Shown: positions 1-7,505 of the stretch, piece by piece
How the letters are laid out: every line of letters starts with the position of its first letter
How positions within the stretch are numbered: the stretch's first letter is position 1
NCBI RefSeq assembly: GCF_000964405.1
Contig: NZ_BANE01000079.1
Coordinates: forward strand, 1-32,584
Reading direction: 5' to 3'
DNA length: 32,584 nt
Origin: Novacetimonas hansenii JCM 7643
GTDB taxonomy: Bacteria > Pseudomonadota > Alphaproteobacteria > Acetobacterales > Acetobacteraceae
Notes under the pieces: generated by a model
Databases searched by the model: none
What the model was told of the DNA's origin: nothing
Seen by the model: only the letters and a program-made list of their open reading frames with translations
Translations under genes and position numbers: made by a program

Positions 1-261
1 AACCAGAACGGCGGCTGGGGCGGTCGCGGTGGCCACGGCAATGGCGAGAACCAGAATGGTGGCAGCCAGAATAGCGGCAACCAGAACGGCGGCTGGGGCG
101 GTCGTGGCGGTCACGGCAATGGCGAGAACCAGAATGGTGGCGGCCAGAATAACGGCAACCAGAACGGTGGCTGGGGCGGTCATGGCGGCGGTGATCGTAA
201 CGGTGGTGACTGGAACCGGAATAGCAACTCAGATTCAAACTCAAACTCCAGTTCCAACTGA
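1..261 (+). CDS. 3' end of a Gly/Asn-rich tandem-repeat protein (partial)
   Basis: The gene enters from the left edge in frame 1 and ends at TGA 259-261; no start is in the window. The visible 86 residues are low complexity, rich in Gly and Asn with regular Gln, Trp and His. They consist of a 26-residue unit (78 bases) beginning NQNGGWGG at bases 1, 79 and 157. The third copy is truncated and is followed by an Asn/Ser tail ending NSNSSSN. A Met-initiated reading of another frame also stays open here, but it is Ala/Arg/Thr-rich and has no ribosome site, while frame 1 gives a clean repeat and ends 54 bases before a strong terminator. Such proteins are often secreted or surface-associated and disordered. 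The function is unknown, and export cannot be judged without the N-terminus. Confidence 0.7.
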   Translation, partial: NQNGGWGGRGGHGNGENQNGGSQNSGNQNGGWGGRGGHGNGENQNGGGQNNGNQNGGWGGHGGGDRNGGDWNRNSNSDSNSNSSSN

Positions 262-315
262 TCCTGCCTGTCATCCCGAAAGGCCTGACTTGATCAGATC
301 AATAAAACCCCAAGG

Positions 316-344
316 AAGGCTCCGGTTTAACCGGGGCCTTTTTT
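316..344 (+). terminator. Rho-independent terminator of the Gly/Asn-rich gene
   Basis: An 11-bp stem (aaggctccggt at 316-326, accggggcctt at 330-340, one G-U pair) closes a 3-base loop and runs into six T residues at 339-344. It begins 54 bases after the stop of the repeat-protein gene. Confidence 0.88.
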
Positions 345-464
345 GATATTCAGGTTTTTCAATTTCAGATTGATTGCGCTCTTATGTGTCCGTCCAAGAA
401 CATGCTGAATGATTGGAATCGTTTATGATTTTCTGTCAGCGCGCCTGATTTGAAGGAGTTGCTG

Positions 465-850
465 ATGTGGAGCGCTGAGAACCGTGCCCGATAGTGCATC
501 CTGCCGACATCCAGGACCGCGACGGCGCGCCGCGGGTCGCGGCCCGAATCAGGTTCTTATTTCCCTGGCTTCGCTATCTGATCGATGATGGGGGATATGC
601 TGGCAAGAAATTGTGTGGTGCGTGGGTTGCACTCGGCCGATGGACGATCGAGGTCGTCAAATGTAGCGATCGGGCCGAAGGCTTCGTCGTCCTGCCCAAA
701 CGCTGGATTGTGGAGCGTAGCTTTGCATGGCTTGGACGCTGCCGGCGCCTTACGAAGGATATCGAGGCAACAATATCATTATCCCACGCGTGGTTGATGA
801 TCGCCCATATCCGTAGAGTCCTGCGAAAAATCAATCAGATTACTTTCTGA
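465..850 (+). pseudogene. IS5-family transposase, internally deleted
   Basis: This is a decayed DDE transposase. The 3' part (495-850) encodes HPADIQDRDGA, then DGGYAGKKL, then FVVLPKRWIVERSFAWLGRCRR, typical of the C-terminal half of IS5-family transposases. The 5' start also survives: ATG at 465, behind an AAGGAG ribosome site at 453-458, reads MWSAENRAR, the usual N-terminus of the same subgroup. It then jumps at about 492 into VHPADIQ in another frame. From the usual family length of about 260-280 residues, roughly 130-150 internal codons are missing, including the first catalytic Asp. The C-terminal part is open from GTG 494, but without the N-terminal half it cannot be an active transposase. 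I could not identify terminal inverted repeats or a target duplication with confidence. Confidence 0.85.
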
Positions 851-1232
851 TTTATAATTTCAGAGATTATTTCAAAAGTTTGAATAAATAATATCAAGAA
901 AATATCAAGGTTTTTTTGTGAATGTTTCCTGGAAATTTTTGGAAGACGTTGCCTTTTTCAAAAAAACGGCAATCGCAAAATTTTCTTATTTTTATCAAGG
1001 GTTTATTTTAAAACAATCTCCAAGAAATATATTCGTTCTCGCACACAATATAAAAAGTATTAATAAAATTATTTACTGATAATATGATTAAAAAAATAAA
1101 TATATTTTTTAAGTTTTGTAAAATATTATATTAATATTTTGTATAAGCGCATAGATTCATATCAATATAAATTCATAAAAATATTACACAAGGTCCCCTG
1201 ACGATTTTACATAATGTAAGGGAGGATCTTCA
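851..1232. other. AT-rich intergenic spacer
   Basis: No gene is supported here. The stretch is strikingly AT-rich, with long A and T runs especially at 1040-1190, compared with GC-rich neighbours. A small hairpin is visible at 949-972 (ttgcc/ggcaa arms plus an inner T/A stem). The promoter for phoD probably lies toward the right end. I looked for Pho-box-like CTGTCAT direct repeats and found no convincing pair. Confidence 0.5.
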
Positions 1233-1334
1233 ATGATCGGGTCAAGGCATTCTGGATCTGGGAGCAAAGGCAGACAGAGCAGAAATCTGTATTTTATATT
1301 CAGATCCAGAAAGGGATTTTCATGGTATTTCTAA
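1233..1334 (+). CDS. possible 33-residue leader peptide overlapping the phoD start
   Basis: ATG 1233 is preceded by a strong GGAGG at 1221-1225 with a 7-base gap. The frame stays open for 33 codons and stops at TAA 1332-1334, thirteen bases inside phoD and in a different frame. The peptide is basic (many Arg/Lys) and rich in Ser and Gly, and resembles nothing I know. The ribosome site is better than that of phoD itself, and the stop overlaps the phoD start, which is the arrangement expected for translational coupling. It could also be chance, since the ORF is short. Ribosome profiling or conservation of the frame would decide. Confidence 0.35.
   Translation: MIGSRHSGSGSKGRQSRNLYFIFRSRKGFSWYF
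1250..1311 (+). promoter_or_regulatory. inverted repeat in the phoD leader, flanking the ribosome site
   Basis: The perfect arms tctggatctg (1251-1260) and cagatccaga (1301-1310) extend by one further pair (1250/1311). The right arm directly abuts the phoD Shine-Dalgarno (aaggg, 1311-1315). Inside the loop lies a second small stem, acaga 1274-1278 with tctgt 1286-1290. The whole structure lies within the short leader ORF, so translation of that ORF could open it. The structure is seen in the sequence; regulation is inferred. Confidence 0.45.
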
Positions 1335-2917
1335 AACGCAGGCAGGTTTTGGCAGGCTTAGGCACAGGATTGCTGCTTTCTACGCGGATCAGGGCCTTGA
1401 AGGCTGCTACTCCGGTTAACCTCGATAAAAATCCGAAATTTGATATATCACCTTTTCAACTTGGCGTTGCATCAGGCGATCCTTCATCAGATGGTTTTGT
1501 AATCTGGACACGTCTTGCCCCTGCGCCACTTTCGCTTGACGCGGGTATGGATAATAACCGCCCGATGCTGGTAATATGGGAAGTAGGTGAAAATGAGGCC
1601 CTTTCGCATATCGTGCGTCGGGGGCAGACTCTTGCCCATCCTGAACTGGGGCATTCGGTGCATGTGGAAGTGACAGGTCTGAAATCTGACCGACCATACT
1701 GGTATCGCTTCCGCATTGCCGGTTACGACAGCACGATCGGACGCAGCCATACATTCCCACAACCCGATGAATCCCCCGCGCGCGTAAGGTTCGCCGCAGC
1801 AGGATGTCAACATTATGAAAAGGGATATTATACTGCCTGGCGTAATATTGCGAACGAACCAATAGATTTCGTGTTCCATTATGGTGACTATATTTATGAA
1901 AGTGGCGGCAGCAAGGTCGGCATAACGCCGAACAGCACATCGTTTCAGGTATTGCGCCGTCATGTCGGACCTGAATGTTACTCACTTGATGAATATCGTC
2001 GCCGTTATGCACAGTATAAGGCGGACGCAGACCTGCAGGCGGCCCATGCCGCAGTACCTTGGATCGTCACGTCTGATGACCATGAAGTCGATAATAACTG
2101 GGCCGGGGACAGTGATCAGGACGGCACACCACCGGATATATTCCAACTGCGCCGGGCATCGGCCATGCAGGCCTATTATGAACATATGCCACTGCGCCTG
2201 ACTTCGCTGCCCGATGGTAATCATATGCAGATATACCGCAGCCTGCGTTATGGCGACCTGATGAATATATTCGTGCTTGATACACGACAGTATCGCAGTG
2301 ACCAGGCATATGGGGATCAGTTCGCCGCACAAGGGAAGGATGTCTGGTCATCAGATCGGACAATGATGGGACGGGAGCAGGAACAATGGCTGTTCAATGG
2401 CCTTGCCCATTCAGATGCGAGGTGGAACCTGCTGGCCCATCAGGTCATGATGATGAATCTTGCCTTTCGCAAATCCGATCATGGCGCGTTGCTGTACAGC
2501 ATGGATCAATGGTCTGGATATATGTACAGCCGCAATCGCCTGTTGCAGTTCATCAGGCAGAACTGCCCCGGGAATGTAGTAAACGTGACGGGAGATGCAC
2601 ATCGTCACTTTGCCGGGAACCTTCTTCTTGATGGGAATGATTCCAGCCCGGTATCGGTGGAATTTCTTGCGACATCCATATCGTCGGGTTCGGATGGGGG
2701 CGGGGATAACGACAGTTTCAGCCGTTCGGTCCGGCGTGAGAACCCGCAGCTTATGGCAACGACGGACCAACGTGGCTATGTGCTGTGCGATGTCGGACGT
2801 GATGTCTGGCATGCCGACCTTAAGGTGCTCGACAAGGTCACGCAACGTGATGGCAAATTATCAACTTATGCCAGCTTCGCTGTGGAGCGTGGATACCCAA
2901 GAATACAGAAGGCCTGA
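1322..2917 (+). CDS. phoD: PhoD-family alkaline phosphatase, Tat-exported
   Basis: A 531-residue periplasmic phosphomonoesterase/phosphodiesterase of the PhoD family, which releases phosphate from organic esters using Ca/Fe cofactors. The N-terminus carries a twin-arginine signal (KRRQVLAGLG, then a hydrophobic stretch to about residue 28). It is followed by the PhoD N-terminal Fn3-like domain (LGVASGDPSSDGFVIWTRL, about 47-65). The metallophosphatase domain shows CQHYEKGYYTAW, FVFHYGDYIYE, SDDHEVDNNWAGD and NVTGDAHRHFAGN, covering the usual metal-binding Asp, His and Asn positions. Length is normal for the family. The ATG at 1322 follows AAGGG at 1311-1315. A cardiolipin synthase follows 109 bases downstream on the same strand. 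Phosphate control is likely from the family, but no clear Pho box was seen. Confidence 0.93.
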   Translation: MVFLKRRQVLAGLGTGLLLSTRIRALKAATPVNLDKNPKFDISPFQLGVASGDPSSDGFVIWTRLAPAPLSLDAGMDNNRPMLVIWEVGENEALSHIVRRGQTLAHPELGHSVHVEVTGLKSDRPYWYRFRIAGYDSTIGRSHTFPQPDESPARVRFAAAGCQHYEKGYYTAWRNIANEPIDFVFHYGDYIYESGGSKVGITPNSTSFQVLRRHVGPECYSLDEYRRRYAQYKADADLQAAHAAVPWIVTSDDHEVDNNWAGDSDQDGTPPDIFQLRRASAMQAYYEHMPLRLTSLPDGNHMQIYRSLRYGDLMNIFVLDTRQYRSDQAYGDQFAAQGKDVWSSDRTMMGREQEQWLFNGLAHSDARWNLLAHQVMMMNLAFRKSDHGALLYSMDQWSGYMYSRNRLLQFIRQNCPGNVVNVTGDAHRHFAGNLLLDGNDSSPVSVEFLATSISSGSDGGGDNDSFSRSVRRENPQLMATTDQRGYVLCDVGRDVWHADLKVLDKVTQRDGKLSTYASFAVERGYPRIQKA

Positions 2918-3026
2918 TATCTATAGGAAAAGCAGGAGGTTACAGGTCAATATTGCCCATACGCCATGCACGCGATACCATTTCATGCGGCTTTAGGCGT
3001 TACCGGATCAGGGCGGGGCGAACGAT

Positions 3027-4469
3027 ATGGGGTGGGGTTGGGTTGGTGCGACGACCCTTGGGTGTCAGTTACTGTTTATTGGAAGGGTGCTGTTAAGACC
3101 CCATCGTCAGCCAGCATCACGTGTGGCGTGGGTTGCGATTATCGGATCGCTGCCTGTTCTGGGGATGGTTACGTACCTGCTGCTGGGTGAAACGCACCTC
3201 AACTGGCGGATTGTCCAGCGTATCCACAAAGCAATCCGGGATCTGCCGGTTCCGGGAAAAAAGAATGATGCCCTCATTGACGCCGAACATGATTTCGGCC
3301 TTCCGCCCCGCCTTGCACCCCTGTTCCGGGTGGGGCAGTCGATCAGTGGCTATCCTCCCGCCGGTGGTAACCGGGCCAGGCTGATGTCGGATTCCGATGC
3401 TGCGATCACGGCTATGGTTGCCGATATCGATGCCGCAGGCGCACATGTCCATATCAGCTTTTATATCTGGTTGTCTGATAATAATGGTATGAAGGTTGTC
3501 GAGGCCCTTAAACGTGCGGCCATTCGTGGGGTTGTCTGCCGTGTGATGGCCGATGATCTTGGATCACGGCGATTGATACACAGCCACCACTGGGGGGATA
3601 TGCGTGCGGCCGGGGTGCGGGTTGTGCGCGCATTGCCGATCGGAAATCTTTTGCAGCGTCCTTTCCGGGGACGTTTCGACATGCGAAACCATCGCAAGAT
3701 TGTCGTGATTGACAACCGGATCACCTATTGCGGAAGCCAGAATTGCGCCGATCCAGAATTCCGGGTCAAGGCCCGCTTTGCACCGTGGGTAGATCTTGTC
3801 GCACGTTTCGAAGGTCCCGTCGTGCTTCAGAACCAGCATCTTTTCGCGACGGACTGGATCGCCCATACGGACGAGGATCTGACACCTCTCCTTGCTCCGC
3901 CTCCCATGGCGGTGGAAGAAGGATTCGTCGCGCAGGTCATTGGCACAAGTGCCGCAGTCCGTTATGCGGCAATGCCTGAGGTATTCGTCTCGCTCATGAA
4001 TGCAGCGGCGCGGGAACTGACGATCACCACGCCGTATTATGTTCCGGATGAACCGATACAGGCCGCCCTATGCGCGGCGGCGCGGCGGGGTGTAAAAACG
4101 GTCCTGACCCTACCGCGTCGTAATGATTCATGGATCGTCGCGGGTGCCAGCCGCAGTTATTATCGTGAACTGCTGGAAGCCGGCGTCATGATCCATGAAT
4201 ATCCCTACGGCCTGTTGCATACCAAGGCACTTACGGTAGATGGCCATATGACCATGATCGGATCGGCAAATCTGGATCGGCGTAGCTTCGACCTTAATTT
4301 TGAAAATAATATCCTGCTGGTGGATCGGGATTTTACGGCGGCCATATACGAAAGGCAGCAAAGCTACACCGCTGCGGCCGCACGCGTGACGCTTGATGAT
4401 GTGATACATTGGCCGATCCATCGGGTGCTATGGAACAATATCCTCGCGATGGTCGGACCAGTGCTTTGA
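3027..4469 (+). CDS. cls: cardiolipin synthase (phospholipase D superfamily)
   Basis: A 480-residue membrane enzyme that joins phosphatidylglycerol to a second phospholipid to make cardiolipin at the inner membrane. Two hydrophobic segments at about residues 8-22 and 33-53 form the usual N-terminal membrane anchor. Two HKD catalytic motifs follow: HRKIVVID (His222, Lys224, Asp229) and HTKALTVD (His398, Lys400, Asp405), each followed by the characteristic GSQN or GSANLDRRSF segment. All catalytic residues are present and the length is typical. The start ATG 3027 has only a weak purine-rich GGGGCG upstream, but it places the first membrane segment correctly. It may be co-transcribed with phoD, as there is no obvious terminator in the 109-base gap; the link to phosphate or envelope remodelling is inference. 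Confidence 0.92.
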   Translation: MGWGWVGATTLGCQLLFIGRVLLRPHRQPASRVAWVAIIGSLPVLGMVTYLLLGETHLNWRIVQRIHKAIRDLPVPGKKNDALIDAEHDFGLPPRLAPLFRVGQSISGYPPAGGNRARLMSDSDAAITAMVADIDAAGAHVHISFYIWLSDNNGMKVVEALKRAAIRGVVCRVMADDLGSRRLIHSHHWGDMRAAGVRVVRALPIGNLLQRPFRGRFDMRNHRKIVVIDNRITYCGSQNCADPEFRVKARFAPWVDLVARFEGPVVLQNQHLFATDWIAHTDEDLTPLLAPPPMAVEEGFVAQVIGTSAAVRYAAMPEVFVSLMNAAARELTITTPYYVPDEPIQAALCAAARRGVKTVLTLPRRNDSWIVAGASRSYYRELLEAGVMIHEYPYGLLHTKALTVDGHMTMIGSANLDRRSFDLNFENNILLVDRDFTAAIYERQQSYTAAAARVTLDDVIHWPIHRVLWNNILAMVGPVL

Positions 4470-4600
4470 CCCGCTTCCCCATCAAGCATATGGCCGGTGG
4501 GAGCAGGGCTGCATTCGGGAATGGGAAATAGCTGTTCACCAGAACATATGCATGTGCCCACGATAAATGTGATGTGGTCTGTCGGGCTGTTTACGCATAA

Positions 4601-5797
4601 TCACTGCGCGGTGGGCGTGCAGTGTGGCGTTACGGGTTTTCCTGCCATGACCGCCTGCGTAAACGCGGCTGAATCCGGCAGGGAGGCATTGACCGTTTGG
4701 CTGTGGTCCAGTCCCTTGTAAAGATGTGCCTGCACGATTGTTCCTGCTGCACACGCAGCCTTGACAAGGCCGAACTGCAACGGTGGCGGAACATCGCGGT
4801 CCAGTTCACCTGTGCCTATGAACAAGGGTTGATTCAGTTTCATGGTAGGGTATGCCATCGCAGCGAGTGCCGGGGCCAGGACCTTTGCAAAATTCGGTGT
4901 AAGCGAGTTACCGAACGTCAGGCCCTCAGCCTTCACCTGGTCGGTCAGTTCATGCACGCACAGGTCACTCGCGGCCTGATAGGCGGGCAGGGCCTTTGCG
5001 GTGAAGGCATCTTGTGGTCGGAAGGCGGGGTCATAACCAGCCAGTCCCTGTGCGAGATAAAGGGTATAGACCATAAGAGGGTCAAACGTCGCGCCCTGCT
5101 GCCGTGTGGCGGAAGTCGTCATGAGCTGTTTCAACAGTTCCGGCGTAAGATACGGCACGCCGGTCGCCACCGTACCACGAATATCGATGTCGGGGGCATA
5201 AGTGGGGGCAAATGCCGCAGATGCAAATGCGGCGCCACCGCCTTGCGACTGTCCGACAATCATGACCCTGTTACGTAGTTCCGGGGTGGAGGACAGGGCA
5301 GCGCGAACCCCATCAAGCAGGCTGTACGCCTCAACCCGCGTATCCAGATAAGCATGCGTGCCTGGTGTCCCCAGCCCCTGATAATCGGTACCTACGACAG
5401 CAAATCCGCGCTTCATCCAGGTCGACAGGTACTGCTTGTTACGATCCGTCCATGGATTGGAGGATGGGGCGCAATGATCCGCCACCCCCACAGTGCCATG
5501 TGCCCATGCAACGATAGGCCACCCTCCCTTTGGGGGCTTACCGGGGGGAAGGATCACTTCGGCCGTAACAGGTACCAGCCCATTGCCAGTAATGCCGTTT
5601 GTGGAAAGGTAGGTAATGCGCATGGCACGTCCCGCATCCGGCAGGCCGAATGCTTCAGGCAGCGAGGCCGTGGCAGTAAGTTGTCCCGGCCTGCTTTCAT
5701 GCATGATGGGCGCTGCGTGAACGATGGATGGCAGGGCGACAAGGCATAGGCCTGCGGCAAAACAGGTCAGGGTGCGGACAGGGCTGGGAAAACGCAC
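4601..5797 (-). CDS. secreted lipase-like alpha/beta hydrolase
   Basis: An exported serine hydrolase resembling the secretory-lipase family. I prefer GTG 5797, which has a good GGAAAGGA ribosome site at 5804-5811 (6-base gap) and gives 398 residues beginning directly with a Sec signal peptide (core CFAAGLCLVALP, cleavage near VHA-AP). The longer ATG start at 5878 would add 27 basic residues and run into the regulatory region. The nucleophile elbow is GQSQGG (Ser184 from the GTG start), preceded by a WAHGTVG oxyanion region and TDYQGLG. The catalytic His is in GLDHSQ (about 365), and GELDRDVPP probably provides the Asp. It is divergent from a TetR regulator, so repression by that protein is plausible. 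The substrate (lipid or other ester) cannot be told from sequence. Confidence 0.82.
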   Translation of the reverse strand: MRFPSPVRTLTCFAAGLCLVALPSIVHAAPIMHESRPGQLTATASLPEAFGLPDAGRAMRITYLSTNGITGNGLVPVTAEVILPPGKPPKGGWPIVAWAHGTVGVADHCAPSSNPWTDRNKQYLSTWMKRGFAVVGTDYQGLGTPGTHAYLDTRVEAYSLLDGVRAALSSTPELRNRVMIVGQSQGGGAAFASAAFAPTYAPDIDIRGTVATGVPYLTPELLKQLMTTSATRQQGATFDPLMVYTLYLAQGLAGYDPAFRPQDAFTAKALPAYQAASDLCVHELTDQVKAEGLTFGNSLTPNFAKVLAPALAAMAYPTMKLNQPLFIGTGELDRDVPPPLQFGLVKAACAAGTIVQAHLYKGLDHSQTVNASLPDSAAFTQAVMAGKPVTPHCTPTAQ

Positions 5798-5854
5798 GCG
5801 GAATCCTTTCCATAAGGCAGCCTGCTTTTTGCTTGACCGCCATGCGGGCTTAAA

Positions 5855-5869
5855 CTTAACACTGTAAAG
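5855..5869. promoter_or_regulatory. candidate TetR operator between lipase and tetR
   Basis: A 15-base near-palindrome, CTTAACA-C-TGTAAAG, with one mismatched pair, sits midway between the two divergent starts (5797 and 5891). A TTGACC at 5833-5838 lies 17 bases before TTAACA (5856-5861) and could be a weak promoter toward the regulator, which the palindrome would overlap. Binding is inferred from position and symmetry only. Confidence 0.4.
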
Positions 5870-5890
5870 AATGACCATCAGGGCAAGCAG

Positions 5891-6517
5891 GTGTCAAGTT
5901 CCCACGATCATATGATATTGGCTTTGCCGTGCCCTGCGCCAAGGCGGAAAGGCGGAAGCAGGAAAGCCTATCATCATGGCAACTTGCGTGCGGCTTTGCT
6001 GAATTCTGCACGTCATCTGCTGGAGGAACAGGGCATTGCTGCTCTTGGGCTACGCGCCATCACGCGGCATGCGGGTGTGTCTTCAGCAGCGGCAACACCG
6101 CATTTTGGTAACCTGACCGGCCTTCTAAGTGCGCTTGCAGGTATGGGATATGAAGAACTGGCCGCAACGCTTTCCCCGGTGTTGGAAAAAGGGGTGCATG
6201 CAACGGGAATGGCATATGTGCGCTTTGCCATTCTCAACCCTGGTCTGTTTACCCTTATGTTTCGCAGTGACGCCATTGATCGCAGCACACCTGCACTAGC
6301 CCTGGCGTCAAGCCGGACATCAGCCATGCTGACACAGGTGATTGAAGGGATGCAGGAACGGCAGGCATCACACACATGCGCGGGAACACGTGCCGCCCTG
6401 TGGGGACGTGTACATGGCTTGGCCGTGCTGGCGATCGATGGGTTCCTTGATAGGCTGCTTGCCAGCGAAGGGGTGGGAATGTCGTTGGAGGAACTGGTGG
6501 AAGATGCCTTGCGCTGA
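5891..6517 (+). CDS. TetR/AcrR-family transcriptional regulator (WHG C-terminal domain)
   Basis: A 208-residue repressor-type regulator. The N-terminal helix-turn-helix spans about residues 26-75 (YHHGNLRAALLNSA, GLRAITRHAGVSSAAATPHFGN), a standard TetR DNA-binding module. The C-terminal half has YVRFAILNPGLFTLMF, the hallmark of the WHG ligand-binding domain. The first possible start is GTG 5891; ATG 5912 is an alternative that loses only seven residues, and neither has a strong ribosome site. It is divergent from a secreted lipase-like gene with a near-palindrome in between, so it probably controls that gene and itself. The ligand is unknown; a fatty acid or another product of the hydrolase would be a natural guess. 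Confidence 0.85.
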   Translation: MSSSHDHMILALPCPAPRRKGGSRKAYHHGNLRAALLNSARHLLEEQGIAALGLRAITRHAGVSSAAATPHFGNLTGLLSALAGMGYEELAATLSPVLEKGVHATGMAYVRFAILNPGLFTLMFRSDAIDRSTPALALASSRTSAMLTQVIEGMQERQASHTCAGTRAALWGRVHGLAVLAIDGFLDRLLASEGVGMSLEELVEDALR

Positions 6518-6553
6518 CAGTAGGAAATCTTTTATCAGCATATTTGAAGGATA

Positions 6554-6574
6554 TTGCCTTTGAGATAAAGGCAA
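6554..6574. terminator. hairpin after tetR, possible terminator
   Basis: A perfect 8-bp stem (ttgccttt 6554-6561, aaaggcaa 6567-6574) with loop gagat, 37 bases after the tetR stop. No T tract follows on the plus strand, so termination is uncertain. Confidence 0.35.
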
Positions 6575-6852
6575 CGCCAGAGTGTTCTGTCATTACTTTT
6601 CAAATATCTGCTCCCAAACAGCTTTGATACAATCGTGGCATCGTCACCACCAATATAATAAGTGTGAGCAACCTCGGCAACGACACCTGTCCATTACGGT
6701 CCACGGTCGGATTGGCGCTGACACAGTTCAGCAACTGATGGAAAATGAATCGGGTGATTTTTGCACGGTATGATCCATGGGTTTGCGATAACCTGATGAG
6801 ATCATGATGGCTTCGACTGAAACCATCTGCGCGCAGTATCGTCGGGGCAATC
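6575..6852. other. non-coding stretch, no recognisable gene
   Basis: The open frames here (for example 6582-6773 on plus and part of 6600-7037 on minus) have no ribosome sites and no recognisable protein. The stretch leads into a decayed transposase and is probably also decayed sequence. Confidence 0.4.
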
Positions 6853-7103
6853 AGGAAATATGTAAGTGAACTGTGTGATGCACTGTGGGCCCTGATTGCG
6901 CCCTGATGCTGCGAAGGAGGGGCGGTTGGACTGCTCCCCGTGCACAAACCTGCAGCAGATCGTTGAGGCCATTTGATATTGTCACGACTGGGTGCCAGTG
7001 GCAGTAACTGCCAGATCATTTTCCCCTTCACGATCATGCAGGTACAGAGAATTTCTACCGGTGGATCCGTGAAGGTCGGGATTGGAGGTCTTGAATCATA
7101 TCC
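6853..7103 (+). pseudogene. frameshifted remnant of an IS5-family transposase N-terminal region
   Basis: Reading across frames on the plus strand gives, in order, RKYVSELCDALWALIAP (from 6853), then TNLQQIVEAI, then GCQWQ-stop-LPDHFP, then ENFYRWIREGRDW and finally LNHILVW near 7103. These match the usual order of the N-terminal domain of IS5-type transposases (ALIAPLLP, AILY, GCQWRxLP, FYRW). At least three frameshifts and in-frame stops separate the pieces, so nothing functional can be made. The catalytic domain is absent: the sequence changes directly into the tail of a pyruvate decarboxylase gene. Confidence 0.7.
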
Positions 7104-7323
7104 TCGTCTGGTTGATGACCGCCTTCAATACGGAAGATGGAAAAGGGCTTGGTCTACGTGTGACGACAGGTGGGGAACTGACCAATGCAATTGCGTAGGC
7201 ATTGAAGAACCATGAAGGGCCGCCCTTGATCGAGTGCCAGATTGAACATGACGATTGTACCAGCGAACTGATCTCCTGGGGGGAGCTGCGACCAATGTAA
7301 GGCCACCCCGTAAAGATGTATAG
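7104..7323 (+). pseudogene. pdc: decayed 3' end of a pyruvate decarboxylase gene
   Basis: In the frame through 7115 the plus strand reads MTAFNTEDGKGLGLRVTTGG, then ELTNAIA, a TAG stop at 7196-7198, then ALKNHEGPPLIECQIEHDDC and TSELISWG. After a one-base shift near 7280 it continues AATNVRPPRKDV to TAG 7321-7323. This matches the C-terminus of bacterial pyruvate decarboxylases (GxGLxxxTGGEL, GPTLIEC, DDCTxELxxWGKxVAAxN), the ThDP enzyme that turns pyruvate into acetaldehyde. Only about the last 70 of roughly 560 codons remain, with one stop and one frameshift. No start or ThDP-binding region is present. The left edge is fused to a transposase remnant. Identification is by motif recognition, not alignment. 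Confidence 0.75.
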
Positions 7324-7505
7324 GTGAGTATTTAAAATTTTCTGCATGAAGAAGTCATCGTTTTTATATTATTTAAATAATATTTTATAATATATATTGT
7401 TGGAAAACAAAATAATAAAATTTATGAATAACTTATAGTTTTTTATAAATATTTTAGTTTTAAACTATCTATATGTGAATTAATGTCGGGTTTTATATTG
7501 TGTAT
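7324..7505. other. AT-rich spacer with an 18-bp perfect palindrome
   Basis: Very AT-rich from about 7345 to 7500. It contains the perfect palindrome atattatttaaataatat at 7366-7383. No gene is seen; it lies downstream of both the pdc relic and the dipeptidase gene. Confidence 0.45.

Noticed and set aside
1-261. CRISPR-like or satellite repeat
   Set aside because: The repeats are contiguous, translate in one frame and have no unique spacers. They are coding repeats.
29-346. 105-codon Met-initiated ORF at the left end
   Set aside because: It is a shadow of the Gly/Asn repeat gene in frame 1. Its protein is Ala/Arg/Thr-rich, lacks a ribosome site and runs through the terminator.
1197-1220. Possible Pho box before phoD
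   Set aside because: CTGACGAT and ACATAATG only loosely resemble the CTGTCAT direct repeats, and the spacing is wrong.
6600-7037. 145-codon minus-strand ORF
   Set aside because: It lies antisense to the transposase remnant and has no recognisable domain or ribosome site.
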